Source of the DNA: Tolumonas lignilytica
GTDB lineage: Bacteria; Pseudomonadota; Gammaproteobacteria; Enterobacterales; Aeromonadaceae
Assembly (NCBI RefSeq): GCF_000527035.1
Contig: NZ_AZUK01000001.1
Span: forward strand, 310,001-374,000
Reading direction: 5' to 3'
DNA: 64,000 nt
Part shown: piece by piece, positions 30,173 through 38,210 of the stretch
Layout: every line of letters starts with the position of its first letter
Numbering within the stretch: position 1 is the first letter of the stretch
Notes under the pieces: generated by a model
What the model saw: the letters and a program-made list of their open reading frames with translations, nothing else
The model's database searches: none
What the model was told of the DNA's origin: nothing
Translations under genes and position numbers: made by a program

Positions 30173-31693
30173 TCAGAACATCATCACCATCCATGGATAG
30201 CCGATGACTAACAAGGCTACCAGGAAGATGGCACCAAAAATGGTTCCCAGTCGCCAGTAATCCGCTGTTGGCAGATAACCGCTACCATAGTAAATCGGGC
30301 TCGGACCAGTGCCATATGGGGTAATAACACCCATAACCCCCAGAGAGGTGACCATCAACAGACAGAACACCTGCATGTTGATCCCCGGAATGGTCGCACC
30401 AATCGTCAGTACCGCAGGCAGCAGCGCCGTGGTGTGTGCGGTGGTGCTGGCAAACAGATAATGCAGCAGGTAGAACGCCAACAACAACACAATAGTAGCC
30501 ATAGTGGGCGAAATACCATTCATCAATGTACCGCCCTCTTTGCCCAACCAGGCAATGAAACCGGTCGCAGAAAGGCCGTCAGCCAGAGCTACCAGCGTCG
30601 CAAACCAGAAAAAGGTGTTCCACGCCGCTTTATTGCCCGTAATATCATTCCATTCCAGCACACCCGTCCATAACATCAGACCGATGATCAGTAATGCGGC
30701 CATTGCTGGTTCAATGAAGTTTGCAGCAAAAATCCACATGATCAACGCCGCACACACAAACACCAGCAGCAGCAATTCGTTACGGCTCAACCGACCCAGC
30801 TTAGCCAGTTCGGCACTCGCCCAGCGAGGTACTTCATCATTAAATTTCACTTCTGGCGGATAGAAAATATAAGCCAGCAGCGGCATAGTCAGGATCAACA
30901 GAATACCCAATGGCAGGAAGGCTACAAACCAGTTTCCCCAGGTAATATTGATGCCCACAGTGCTCTTGACCAGTGCCAGTGCCAGCAGATTCGGCGCCAA
31001 AGCAGACAGGAACATCGAACTGGTGATACAGGTTGCCGTAATGGCCACCCACATCAGGTAAGAACCGATCTTGCGGGCACTTGGATCATGAGGTTTTGAG
31101 CCATACAACGGTGGCAGGTTGGCAATAATCGGGAAGATCGTGCCACCACTGCGTGCCGTGTTAGAGGGTGTAAACGGAGCCAGCAGCAAATCAGCAAAGG
31201 TGATCGCATAACCCAGCGTCAGGCTGCGACGGCCAAGATATTTCACCAGAATCAGCGCCAGACGGCGGCCGAAACGGGTCTTATCATAGCCAGCCGCAAA
31301 CATGAAGGCGCCAAAAATCAGCCACACGGTTGAATTGCCAAATCCACTGACAGCCCATTTGAATGACTGTGCCGCCAGTTTGAATTTAGGCGCCGCCATT
31401 TGTTCAGGGCTGAACAACACCCATTGGCTCGTCAGCGCAATAGCAACAACCCCGGTCAAACCAATCACCGCCCCCGGCAACGGTTCGAAGATCAGGCCAA
31501 CAATGACGCCGACAAAAATGGCAAAGTAATACCAGGCGTAAGGATGTAACCCTGTTGGCACTGGCACCACCAACAACAGCGCAGTGACCACGAACGGTAA
31601 CAACAAAAACAGGAGGCGGTTTTTCTTGCCGCCTGCTACCTTGTCGGCCTTATCGCCTGATTTGGCATCAATTGGAACGCTTATTTCTTTCAT
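30173..31693 (-). CDS. DASS-family (CitT/TtdT-like) dicarboxylate transporter
   Basis: This 506-residue inner-membrane protein has about twelve hydrophobic helices and the DASS/SLC13 SNT-type substrate motifs: TPSNTARSGGTIFPI near residue 175, and the second repeat ASTTAHTTALLPAVL with GVITPYGTGPSPIYYGSGY. It resembles anaerobic citrate/succinate and tartrate/succinate exchangers. Next to fumarase and a fumarate-reductase-like enzyme, a succinate antiporter for fumarate, malate or tartrate is likely. The exact substrate is not readable. Confidence 0.88.
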   Translation of the reverse strand: MKEISVPIDAKSGDKADKVAGGKKNRLLFLLLPFVVTALLLVVPVPTGLHPYAWYYFAIFVGVIVGLIFEPLPGAVIGLTGVVAIALTSQWVLFSPEQMAAPKFKLAAQSFKWAVSGFGNSTVWLIFGAFMFAAGYDKTRFGRRLALILVKYLGRRSLTLGYAITFADLLLAPFTPSNTARSGGTIFPIIANLPPLYGSKPHDPSARKIGSYLMWVAITATCITSSMFLSALAPNLLALALVKSTVGINITWGNWFVAFLPLGILLILTMPLLAYIFYPPEVKFNDEVPRWASAELAKLGRLSRNELLLLVFVCAALIMWIFAANFIEPAMAALLIIGLMLWTGVLEWNDITGNKAAWNTFFWFATLVALADGLSATGFIAWLGKEGGTLMNGISPTMATIVLLLAFYLLHYLFASTTAHTTALLPAVLTIGATIPGINMQVFCLLMVTSLGVMGVITPYGTGPSPIYYGSGYLPTADYWRLGTIFGAIFLVALLVIGYPWMVMMF

Positions 31694-32509
31694 AGTGTTT
31701 ATCTACTGTAGTTGAGAATTTCGGTTTTCCGGTATGCCATAGTTGTTACCTTGAAAAACTATGACGTCCTGCAATTAATTCCGCTTAATTTAATTACTTT
31801 AGTTTTTTTAATTAATTTAGTTTCAAAAGGGTGACATTTAAAATTTATTGACCTAGACAAATACAGATTAATAAACAAGATCATTTCTCGCTTATATATT
31901 CAGTATAATCACTTCAAAAAACACAGACTGTTGATCTTGATCAAAAATAAACAACAATAAATAAAACACAACAATTAAATAAATAATTATGTGAAACAAC
32001 ACCTGATTTTAATTAATAAAAAAGACACCCCATATCATGGGTGTTTCAGCACAAATAATTATTAACTTTGATTTATCACCAGATTACCAGATTTCTAACA
32101 AACACAAAAATACAGGCGAGCAACAAGATAAATACCATAAAAATCAATAAAATAAAAACACAACAAAGAAACTTTGTTAAAATTGTTAATAGATTTGTCA
32201 TTTAATGTTGCCTTTTATTTTTAAACCATCGCATTTAAATAAATATGAATTACCAAACACGAAAAAAAGTTATTTAACTAAAGTAAGCAACTCTCAAATC
32301 AAAAAATAAAATACTATAAATCCCATACGTTGACTGAATTCAACCAAGACCAATCAATCTCGATTGGCAACAAAAGTTAACCAGTTTTTAAAATTAGTTT
32401 TTATTGCAATAAGAATTACCCCTATACCATTCTGAAATTATAAAAATATTCAACGGGAACCAGTTTCTTAAATCTATCTATTAAGTTTTTTAGTTTGGAG
32501 ATGATATTT
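31694..32509. other. Long AT-rich intergenic region between divergent units
   Basis: About 800 bp without a plausible gene, clearly richer in A and T than its surroundings. It holds the FNR promoter listed separately, a weak hairpin near 32028-32046 (ACACCC with GGGTGT), and an inverted repeat, CCAATC-AATCTC-GATTGG, at 32350-32367 about 145 bp before the flavin reductase gene. No clear promoter for the plus-strand genes could be fixed. Confidence 0.6.
31902..31944 (-). promoter_or_regulatory. FNR-dependent promoter of the DASS transporter-fumarase genes
   Basis: TTGAT-CTTG-ATCAA at 31931-31944 is a perfect FNR consensus site. On the minus strand a TATACT -10 box lies at 31902-31907, placing the FNR site centre about 42 bp before the predicted start, the canonical class II position. 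The resulting 5' UTR is about 200 nt. This predicts anaerobic activation. Confidence 0.75.
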
Positions 32510-35287
32510 ATGTACTCTAAAAACGACATTCTGAGTCCATTCACTCTTCCCAATGGCATTCAACTGAAAAACCGCATTCTGATGGCCCCCATGACCACGT
32601 GTACCGGTTATTTCGACGGCAGTGTGACCAACGAGTTGGTTGAATACTACCGCGAACGTGCTGGCAGCATTGGTACGGTGATCGTTGAGTGTGGTTTTGT
32701 TGATGACCGAGGGCTCGCATTTCCTGGTGCAATCGGCATCGACGACGACAATAAAATTGAAGGCTTGGCGAAAATTGCCGAAGCGATCCAATCCAAAGGC
32801 TCTAAAGCCATTCTGCAAATCTATCACGGCGGCCGCATGGTCGAACCGTCACTGATTGGTGGCCGTACACCAGTTGGTCCGAGTGCCATTGCAGCACCGC
32901 GTGATGGCGCGGCCACACCAGAAGCCCTGACAGCCGAAGAAGTGGAAGGCATGGTCACCAAATTTGGTGAAGCCGTCCGACGTGCCATCAAAGCCGGTTT
33001 TGACGGTGTCGAAATTCACGGCGCTAACACCTATTTGATCCAGCAATTCTTCTCGCCCAACTCCAATCAACGTGACGACCAATGGGGTGGCAGCCGGGAA
33101 AATCGCGCCCGCTTCCCATTAGCGGTGCTGGAAATCACCCGGAAAATGGTGCGCCAATATGCGACACCGGCATTCATCATTGGTTATCGTTTCTCTCCAG
33201 AAGAGATGGAAGTGCCTGGTATTCGCTTTGATGACACCCTGTTCCTGCTGGAAAAACTGGCCGAGTTAGGCCTGCATTACCTGCATTTCTCCATGGGCTA
33301 TACCTTACGTCCGTCCATCGTTGATAAAAATGATGCCACGCCGCTGATTCATAAGTATGTGCAGATGCGTTCTGAGACACTGGCACAAATTCCTGTTATA
33401 GGGGTCGGTGGTATTATCAATAAATCAGACGCTGAACTTGCCATCGAAAACGGCTATGACCTTATTGCCGTTGGGAAAGCCTGCATCGCCTACCCTGACT
33501 GGACGGATCGCATCGCCCGGGGTGAAACGCTGGAATTATTCATCGACAGCACACAGCGTGAGGAATTAACCATTCCTGAACCGCTCTGGCGTTTCTCACT
33601 GGTTGACGCCATGATCCGTGACCTGAGCAGCATGCCGACCGGCAAATTCAAAAGCGGCGTATTTCAGGAAAAAGTTCAGGCTGATGATCATGAACTGATG
33701 ATTCATGTCAATCTGGAAACAGACCGGATTGCCGATATTCATCTGGAATCTCACGCGGATCTCGACGTTACTTTTGTTTCCAGCTTTGAAACGATCCGTT
33801 CCCGCATTCTCGATGCCAACACACCGCTGGTTGACGCCGTTTCTGGTGCCACCACACAGAGTGAAGCGGTGAAAAAAGCGGTGACGAAGGCGATGGCCAA
33901 ATCCTGCAAAGCCTTGGCACTTGAAGAAGGCGGTAGCCTAGAACCACCTCACTATGATGTGGTTGTACTCGGTAGTGGTGGTGCAGGTCTGGCGGCAGCC
34001 ATTCAGGCCAGCGACCGCGATGCCAGTGTGCTGATTGTTGAAAAAATGCCGAGCCTTGGCGGCAATACGCTCAAGGCCTCTGTCGGTATGAACGCCGCAG
34101 GTACCCGCTTCCAGAAAATGCAAGGGATCAATGACTGTAAAGAAAAGTTCTACCATGAAAGCCTGAAAGGCGGAAAAGGGATGAACAACCCGGCATTACT
34201 GCGCAGCTTCGTTGATAATGCAGCCGAAGCCATCGAATGGCTGGCGGATCGTAACATTGTGCTGAACGATATCACCATCACGGGGGGAATGAGTATTGAC
34301 CGTACTCACCGTCCGGCGGATCGTTCTGCTGTTGGCGGCTTCCTGATCAGTGGGCTGGTGCGCAACATCAACCAACGTGAAATTGATGTCATGCTGGATA
34401 CGGATGTCATCGAAATTCTGATGGAAAATGGGGCCGTCAGCGGTTTGCAGGTCAAGAATGATGACGGTGAAGTGCTCACCATTCATACGAAAAGCCTTGT
34501 CGTGGCCACCGGTGGTTTCAGCGCCAATCATGACATGGTTGTAAAATACCGTCCGGAACTTAAAGGCTTTGTGACAACCAATCACAAAGGGGCTACGGGT
34601 TCAGGCATTGCGTTGCTGGAAAAGATCGGAGCCGGTACTGTCGACATGGGTGAAATCCAGATCCACCCAACCGTTGAACAAACCACCTCTTATCTGATCT
34701 CGGAAGCGATCCGCGGTGGTGGTGCAATTCTGGTCAATCAGAAAGGCGAACGTTTCTTTAATGAACTGGAAACCCGTGACAAAGTTTCCGCCGCCATCAT
34801 TGGCTTACCGGAACACTATGCCTATATCGTCTTTGACGAGCAGGTTCGTCTGAATAATAAAGCAGCAGATGAATACATTGGCCGGGGCTTTGTCGTCAGT
34901 GCCGACAGTCCACGTCAGTTGGCTGAAAAACTGGGTCTCGACATGCACACCTTCCTGGCCACACTGGAACGTTACAATGTCTTTGTGGAAAAACAGCACG
35001 ACGAAGATTTTGGCCGTCAGACGGCACTGCGTCATCCAATTCATGAAGGTCCGTTCTACGCAATCCAGATTGCACCGGGTGTCCATCACACCATGGGTGG
35101 TGTCACCATCAACACCAACACGGAAGTGTTGGATGTGAATCAGCAGGTGATTCCGGGAATTTTCGCGGCAGGTGAAGTGACCGGCGGTCTCCACGGCGGT
35201 AACCGGATTGGCGGGAATGCGGTGGCGGATATCATCATCTTCGGTACGATGGCCGGACGAAACGCCGCCACCTGGGCGCGTAACTAA
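32510..35287 (+). CDS. Three-domain flavin reductase (OYE-like / FMN-bind / FAD-binding), fumarate- or acrylate-reductase type
   Basis: The protein has about 925 residues. Residues 1-345 are an Old-Yellow-Enzyme-like NADH:flavin oxidoreductase barrel (LMAPMTTCTGYF, HGGRM, DGVEIHGANTYLIQQFFSP). About 375-465 is an FMN-bind domain whose DAVSGATT motif marks a threonine for covalent FMN attachment. About 480-925 is a fumarate-reductase FAD domain (VVVLGSGGAGLAAAIQASD, ERFFNELETRDKVSAAI with the catalytic Arg, HHTMGGV, HGGNRIGGNAV). No signal peptide is present, so it is cytosolic. The layout matches soluble NADH-dependent fumarate reductase of Klebsiella and Vibrio acrylate/cinnamate reductases. 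The ATG at 32510 lies nine bases after GGAG. The substrate is not certain. Confidence 0.9.
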   Translation: MYSKNDILSPFTLPNGIQLKNRILMAPMTTCTGYFDGSVTNELVEYYRERAGSIGTVIVECGFVDDRGLAFPGAIGIDDDNKIEGLAKIAEAIQSKGSKAILQIYHGGRMVEPSLIGGRTPVGPSAIAAPRDGAATPEALTAEEVEGMVTKFGEAVRRAIKAGFDGVEIHGANTYLIQQFFSPNSNQRDDQWGGSRENRARFPLAVLEITRKMVRQYATPAFIIGYRFSPEEMEVPGIRFDDTLFLLEKLAELGLHYLHFSMGYTLRPSIVDKNDATPLIHKYVQMRSETLAQIPVIGVGGIINKSDAELAIENGYDLIAVGKACIAYPDWTDRIARGETLELFIDSTQREELTIPEPLWRFSLVDAMIRDLSSMPTGKFKSGVFQEKVQADDHELMIHVNLETDRIADIHLESHADLDVTFVSSFETIRSRILDANTPLVDAVSGATTQSEAVKKAVTKAMAKSCKALALEEGGSLEPPHYDVVVLGSGGAGLAAAIQASDRDASVLIVEKMPSLGGNTLKASVGMNAAGTRFQKMQGINDCKEKFYHESLKGGKGMNNPALLRSFVDNAAEAIEWLADRNIVLNDITITGGMSIDRTHRPADRSAVGGFLISGLVRNINQREIDVMLDTDVIEILMENGAVSGLQVKNDDGEVLTIHTKSLVVATGGFSANHDMVVKYRPELKGFVTTNHKGATGSGIALLEKIGAGTVDMGEIQIHPTVEQTTSYLISEAIRGGGAILVNQKGERFFNELETRDKVSAAIIGLPEHYAYIVFDEQVRLNNKAADEYIGRGFVVSADSPRQLAEKLGLDMHTFLATLERYNVFVEKQHDEDFGRQTALRHPIHEGPFYAIQIAPGVHHTMGGVTINTNTEVLDVNQQVIPGIFAAGEVTGGLHGGNRIGGNAVADIIIFGTMAGRNAATWARN

Positions 35288-35292
35288 TGACG

Positions 35293-35324
35293 AAAGCCAG
35301 TGGGCGATGCTCACTGGCTTTTAA
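35293..35324 (+). terminator. Hairpin after the flavin reductase gene
   Basis: A 10-bp stem (AAAGCCAGTG with CACTGGCTTT, 9-nt loop) is followed by a short T run. It lies before apbE, so it may cut apbE expression relative to the reductase. Confidence 0.7.
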
Positions 35325-35348
35325 TCATACTGCTGTCGGAGTATCGCT

Positions 35349-36320
35349 TTGTCATCGGAAAAACACGTTTATTCCTACTCTGTCGTACTAATGGGGTCCC
35401 CCATCGTCTTGAAGCTTTTTGAAAATAATCAATCTGCTGCTCAAACCGTGTTCCGCCTGATCAAACAACAGGAAGATTTACTGACGGTCAACCGTGAACA
35501 TTCTCAGCTTATGGCGGTCAATCATGCTGCTGGACAACATCCCGTTGTGGTCAGTCGTCCGGTTTTTGATCTGATCAGTAAAGCAAAAGAAGTCAGCCTG
35601 CTGGAAGGCAGTTGCTTTAATGTCGCCATTGGCCCCTTGGTTAAACGCTGGAAAATCGGATTTCAGGGGGACACGGTGCCATCGCCGGAAGCGCTTCGCG
35701 CATTGCTGCCACTGACCGATCCTGCTCACGTTGTGCTCGACGCTCAAGCCTGTTCGGTGTTCCTCACCCAGCTAGGAATGGAACTTGATCTCGGGGCGAT
35801 CGCCAAAGGATACATTGCGGATCGGGTGCGGGAACAATTACGCCAGATGGGTATTGAACAGGCGCTGATTAATCTGGGCGGCAATGTGCTGACATTGGGT
35901 ACGCCCGCGTATGACGATCAGCACACCTGGGGGATCGGGTTACAAAAACCGTTCTCGCCCAACGGCACCATGCTTGGCGTGATCGCGGTTACAGGCAAAT
36001 CGGTAGTCACGTCAGGTATCTATGAACGGTATTTTGAGAAAGACGGCATGCTTTATCACCACATTCTCGACCCTAAAACCGGCTATCCGCTCGATAACGA
36101 ACTGCTCAGTGTCACGGTGATCTCTGACAATTCAATCGATGGTGATATCTATACAACTCTGCTGTATGGCATGGGGGTAGAAAAAGCCCTGCATCATCTC
36201 ACCACACAGCCACAACTTGAGGCCATCTTCGTGACGAAAGCCGGTCAGGTTATTTGTTCCTCGCAACGCCACTGCCAATTCACACTGACCGATAACGACT
36301 ACCATCTGGTTTTGAAATAA
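35349..36320 (+). CDS. apbE: FAD:protein FMN transferase (ApbE family, cytosolic)
   Basis: This 323-residue protein transfers FMN from FAD to the threonine of SGAT-type motifs. Family features are present: MELDLGAIAKGYIADRV, INLGGNVLTLG, SGIYERYF and HHILDPKTGYPLDN with the metal and flavin ligands. It has no signal peptide, unlike periplasmic ApbE, which fits a cytosolic substrate: the SGAT-containing reductase encoded just upstream. The start is a TTG at 35349, seven bases after CGGAG; the next in-frame ATG would lose 14 residues. Confidence 0.92.
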   Translation: MSSEKHVYSYSVVLMGSPIVLKLFENNQSAAQTVFRLIKQQEDLLTVNREHSQLMAVNHAAGQHPVVVSRPVFDLISKAKEVSLLEGSCFNVAIGPLVKRWKIGFQGDTVPSPEALRALLPLTDPAHVVLDAQACSVFLTQLGMELDLGAIAKGYIADRVREQLRQMGIEQALINLGGNVLTLGTPAYDDQHTWGIGLQKPFSPNGTMLGVIAVTGKSVVTSGIYERYFEKDGMLYHHILDPKTGYPLDNELLSVTVISDNSIDGDIYTTLLYGMGVEKALHHLTTQPQLEAIFVTKAGQVICSSQRHCQFTLTDNDYHLVLK

Positions 36321-36334
36321 CCAGAATAGGCATC

Positions 36335-37072
36335 CTAATTCTGCGCGTACAGCTTCAGTTGTGCGTGCTGCGATGATTGTAAATGGTAACGATACATTGG
36401 CCGGCCGGTGACACCATAATGCACACAGGTATGCAAAATATGGCTTTCCTCCAGCCAGACCAGATATTTACGGCAAGATACCCTGGAAATCATGACCGCA
36501 CTGGCCAGATCATCCGTGGAGAACTCCTGCGCTGAGTGGGCATCTATCCACTGACAAATTGTACGCATTGTTTGTGAAGTTAACCCCTTAGGTAACACGC
36601 GTTTAGTATCATTTGCCGGAATGGGAATTAGAGCACTCCCCCCATGAATAATTTGATCTAATTCAGATTGTTGGTAAAACTGCTGGTTATCAAGCAGTTC
36701 TCGTTTCCGTTTCCAGTTGGTCAGGGCTTCTTCAAATCGGGAGAACTGAAAGGGTTTGAGCAAATAATCGACGACACCATAATGCAGCGACTTTTTGATC
36801 GTCATCGCATCGGAAGCAGAAGAAATAATAATCACATCAATCGAACGGTGGGAATCATGCAGCACAGGCAGCAGATCCAGACCATTCTCGCGCTGCATGT
36901 AGATATCAAGCAGAATCAGATCGATTGGGTAGTCTGGGTTGAGCACAAACTCTTTTGCCTGCGCTAAAGTTAACGCCACACCACAACATTGAAAACCATC
37001 AAGTTGTGTCACATACCGATGGTTCAGTTCTGCCACCATTGCGTCATCATCGACGATTAAAACATTGATCAC
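36335..37072 (-). CDS. CitB/DcuR-type response regulator (orphan)
   Basis: This 245-residue regulator has an N-terminal receiver (VLIVDDDAMVAELNHRYV, phosphorylatable Asp in LILLDIYM, Lys in YLLKPFQF) and a C-terminal winged-helix region of the DcuR/CitB type (about 185-230). The family normally pairs with a citrate- or C4-dicarboxylate-sensing kinase (CitA/DcuS), but no histidine kinase lies in the window. It converges on apbE with 14 bp between the stops. The context suggests control of the neighbouring fumarate genes. Confidence 0.88.
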   Translation of the reverse strand: MINVLIVDDDAMVAELNHRYVTQLDGFQCCGVALTLAQAKEFVLNPDYPIDLILLDIYMQRENGLDLLPVLHDSHRSIDVIIISSASDAMTIKKSLHYGVVDYLLKPFQFSRFEEALTNWKRKRELLDNQQFYQQSELDQIIHGGSALIPIPANDTKRVLPKGLTSQTMRTICQWIDAHSAQEFSTDDLASAVMISRVSCRKYLVWLEESHILHTCVHYGVTGRPMYRYHLQSSQHAQLKLYAQN

Positions 37073-37284
37073 TTGGTCACCCCTTCCCTATTCCCGCAAA
37101 GTGTACAAAAAAATAGAGGGGACTGCTCGGGATCTGTTTCAAGGTTAACTTTATTGCTGATTTATCTCAGGAATACAATGAGCTACTTATATGTTTGAAT
37201 TTATTAAATACAATATTGATAGGCGGTATTCTTGACACGAAAAACCCATTTGGATCTTAATTGTTTTGGCCACAGAAAATATCA

Positions 37285-37301
37285 GTCAGCACAAGGCTGA
37301 C
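37285..37301 (-). terminator. Small hairpin after the secreted-protein gene
   Basis: GTCAGC and GCTGAC pair around a 5-nt loop 23 bp past the stop. No strong U tract follows. The rest of 37073-37323 is AT-rich and shows no gene. Confidence 0.35.
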
Positions 37302-37323
37302 CGGATATGTTCGTCAATAAAGA

Positions 37324-38208
37324 TCACTTAGAACGCTCAAAAACTATTGATGGTATCTTATTTTCTTTTCCTTCCTTTTTCATTAACTCAATGTATTTTT
37401 TATATTTTGTTCTTGCGCTATCAAAAGACTTAATATCCCAATATGCATCAGCCAAATTTAAATAAGCAACAACCCGCTCAGGGTCTCTGTTTATTATTCC
37501 ATTCAAAATAATAATTGCAGGAATTGGCTGACCATATTTTTCAGCATAAAAAGCATAGTCATTAAGCATCCCGATATTTTCTTTTTTTATTATTTTTGTA
37601 AGCTCATAAGCAAAATCATAAGGTATCAATTTCGGATTTTCTGCATTTTTTGAAAATAAAACATCAAATTGCTTTTTCCTTAAAGCATTTGTTACAAACT
37701 TAAAATCTTCATTGATAGCATTCTTAGTGGTAACCTCATCATCAACTTTCATAGAAATCTGTTTATCATTAAAACTAGAGAGATATACACAACAACTATA
37801 TCTTTTCACTGAAAAATTCATTGGCAAATCATTTGTTGACTTAGTCTCTCTAAACGGTTCTTCCCATGAAGAAACTTTACTTAAAAACCACGATTCTTTA
37901 TTTTTATCCCAGTAAAAATCTAGTCTATTGATATAAGGGTTTGATGTAGATTCGAAATCAATACTTATCACCAAATGATTAGGTATATAACCGCTACCAA
38001 CTCCACCACCTTGTAGACTAAATAACCCTGTTGATGTTCTCCCTGATACTCCATCAATTATAGTTATAGAGTCAAGGTCATCTGAGCTTCTTATTATTTT
38101 TACTTGTTCATCATTTCCATCACAATTAAAATCATGGTATGAGCATATTTCTGACGCAATGGTTTTTGTTATAAATAAAAAAAACAAGAAATAAATTTTA
38201 AATTTCAT
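37324..38208 (-). CDS. Secreted protein with TPR-like tail, candidate immunity protein
   Basis: This 294-residue protein has a clear N-terminal signal peptide (a lysine, a hydrophobic run, then ASEI), so it should be periplasmic. I do not recognise the central part. The C-terminal third contains TPR-like helices (VVAYLNLADAYWDIKSFDSARTKYKKYIEL). It starts 2 bp after the stop of the cell-wall hydrolase gene, with AAGGA inside that gene's last codons, so the two are translationally coupled. Base composition is much more AT-rich than the surroundings. A periplasmic partner coupled to a peptidoglycan hydrolase fits an immunity protein; this is inference from position. Confidence 0.75.
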   Translation of the reverse strand: MKFKIYFLFFLFITKTIASEICSYHDFNCDGNDEQVKIIRSSDDLDSITIIDGVSGRTSTGLFSLQGGGVGSGYIPNHLVISIDFESTSNPYINRLDFYWDKNKESWFLSKVSSWEEPFRETKSTNDLPMNFSVKRYSCCVYLSSFNDKQISMKVDDEVTTKNAINEDFKFVTNALRKKQFDVLFSKNAENPKLIPYDFAYELTKIIKKENIGMLNDYAFYAEKYGQPIPAIIILNGIINRDPERVVAYLNLADAYWDIKSFDSARTKYKKYIELMKKEGKENKIPSIVFERSK

Positions 38209-38210
38209 AT

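Noticed and set aside
32028-32046. Terminator in the AT-rich intergenic region
   Set aside because: The stem is short with a bulge, and no gene ends nearby on either strand.
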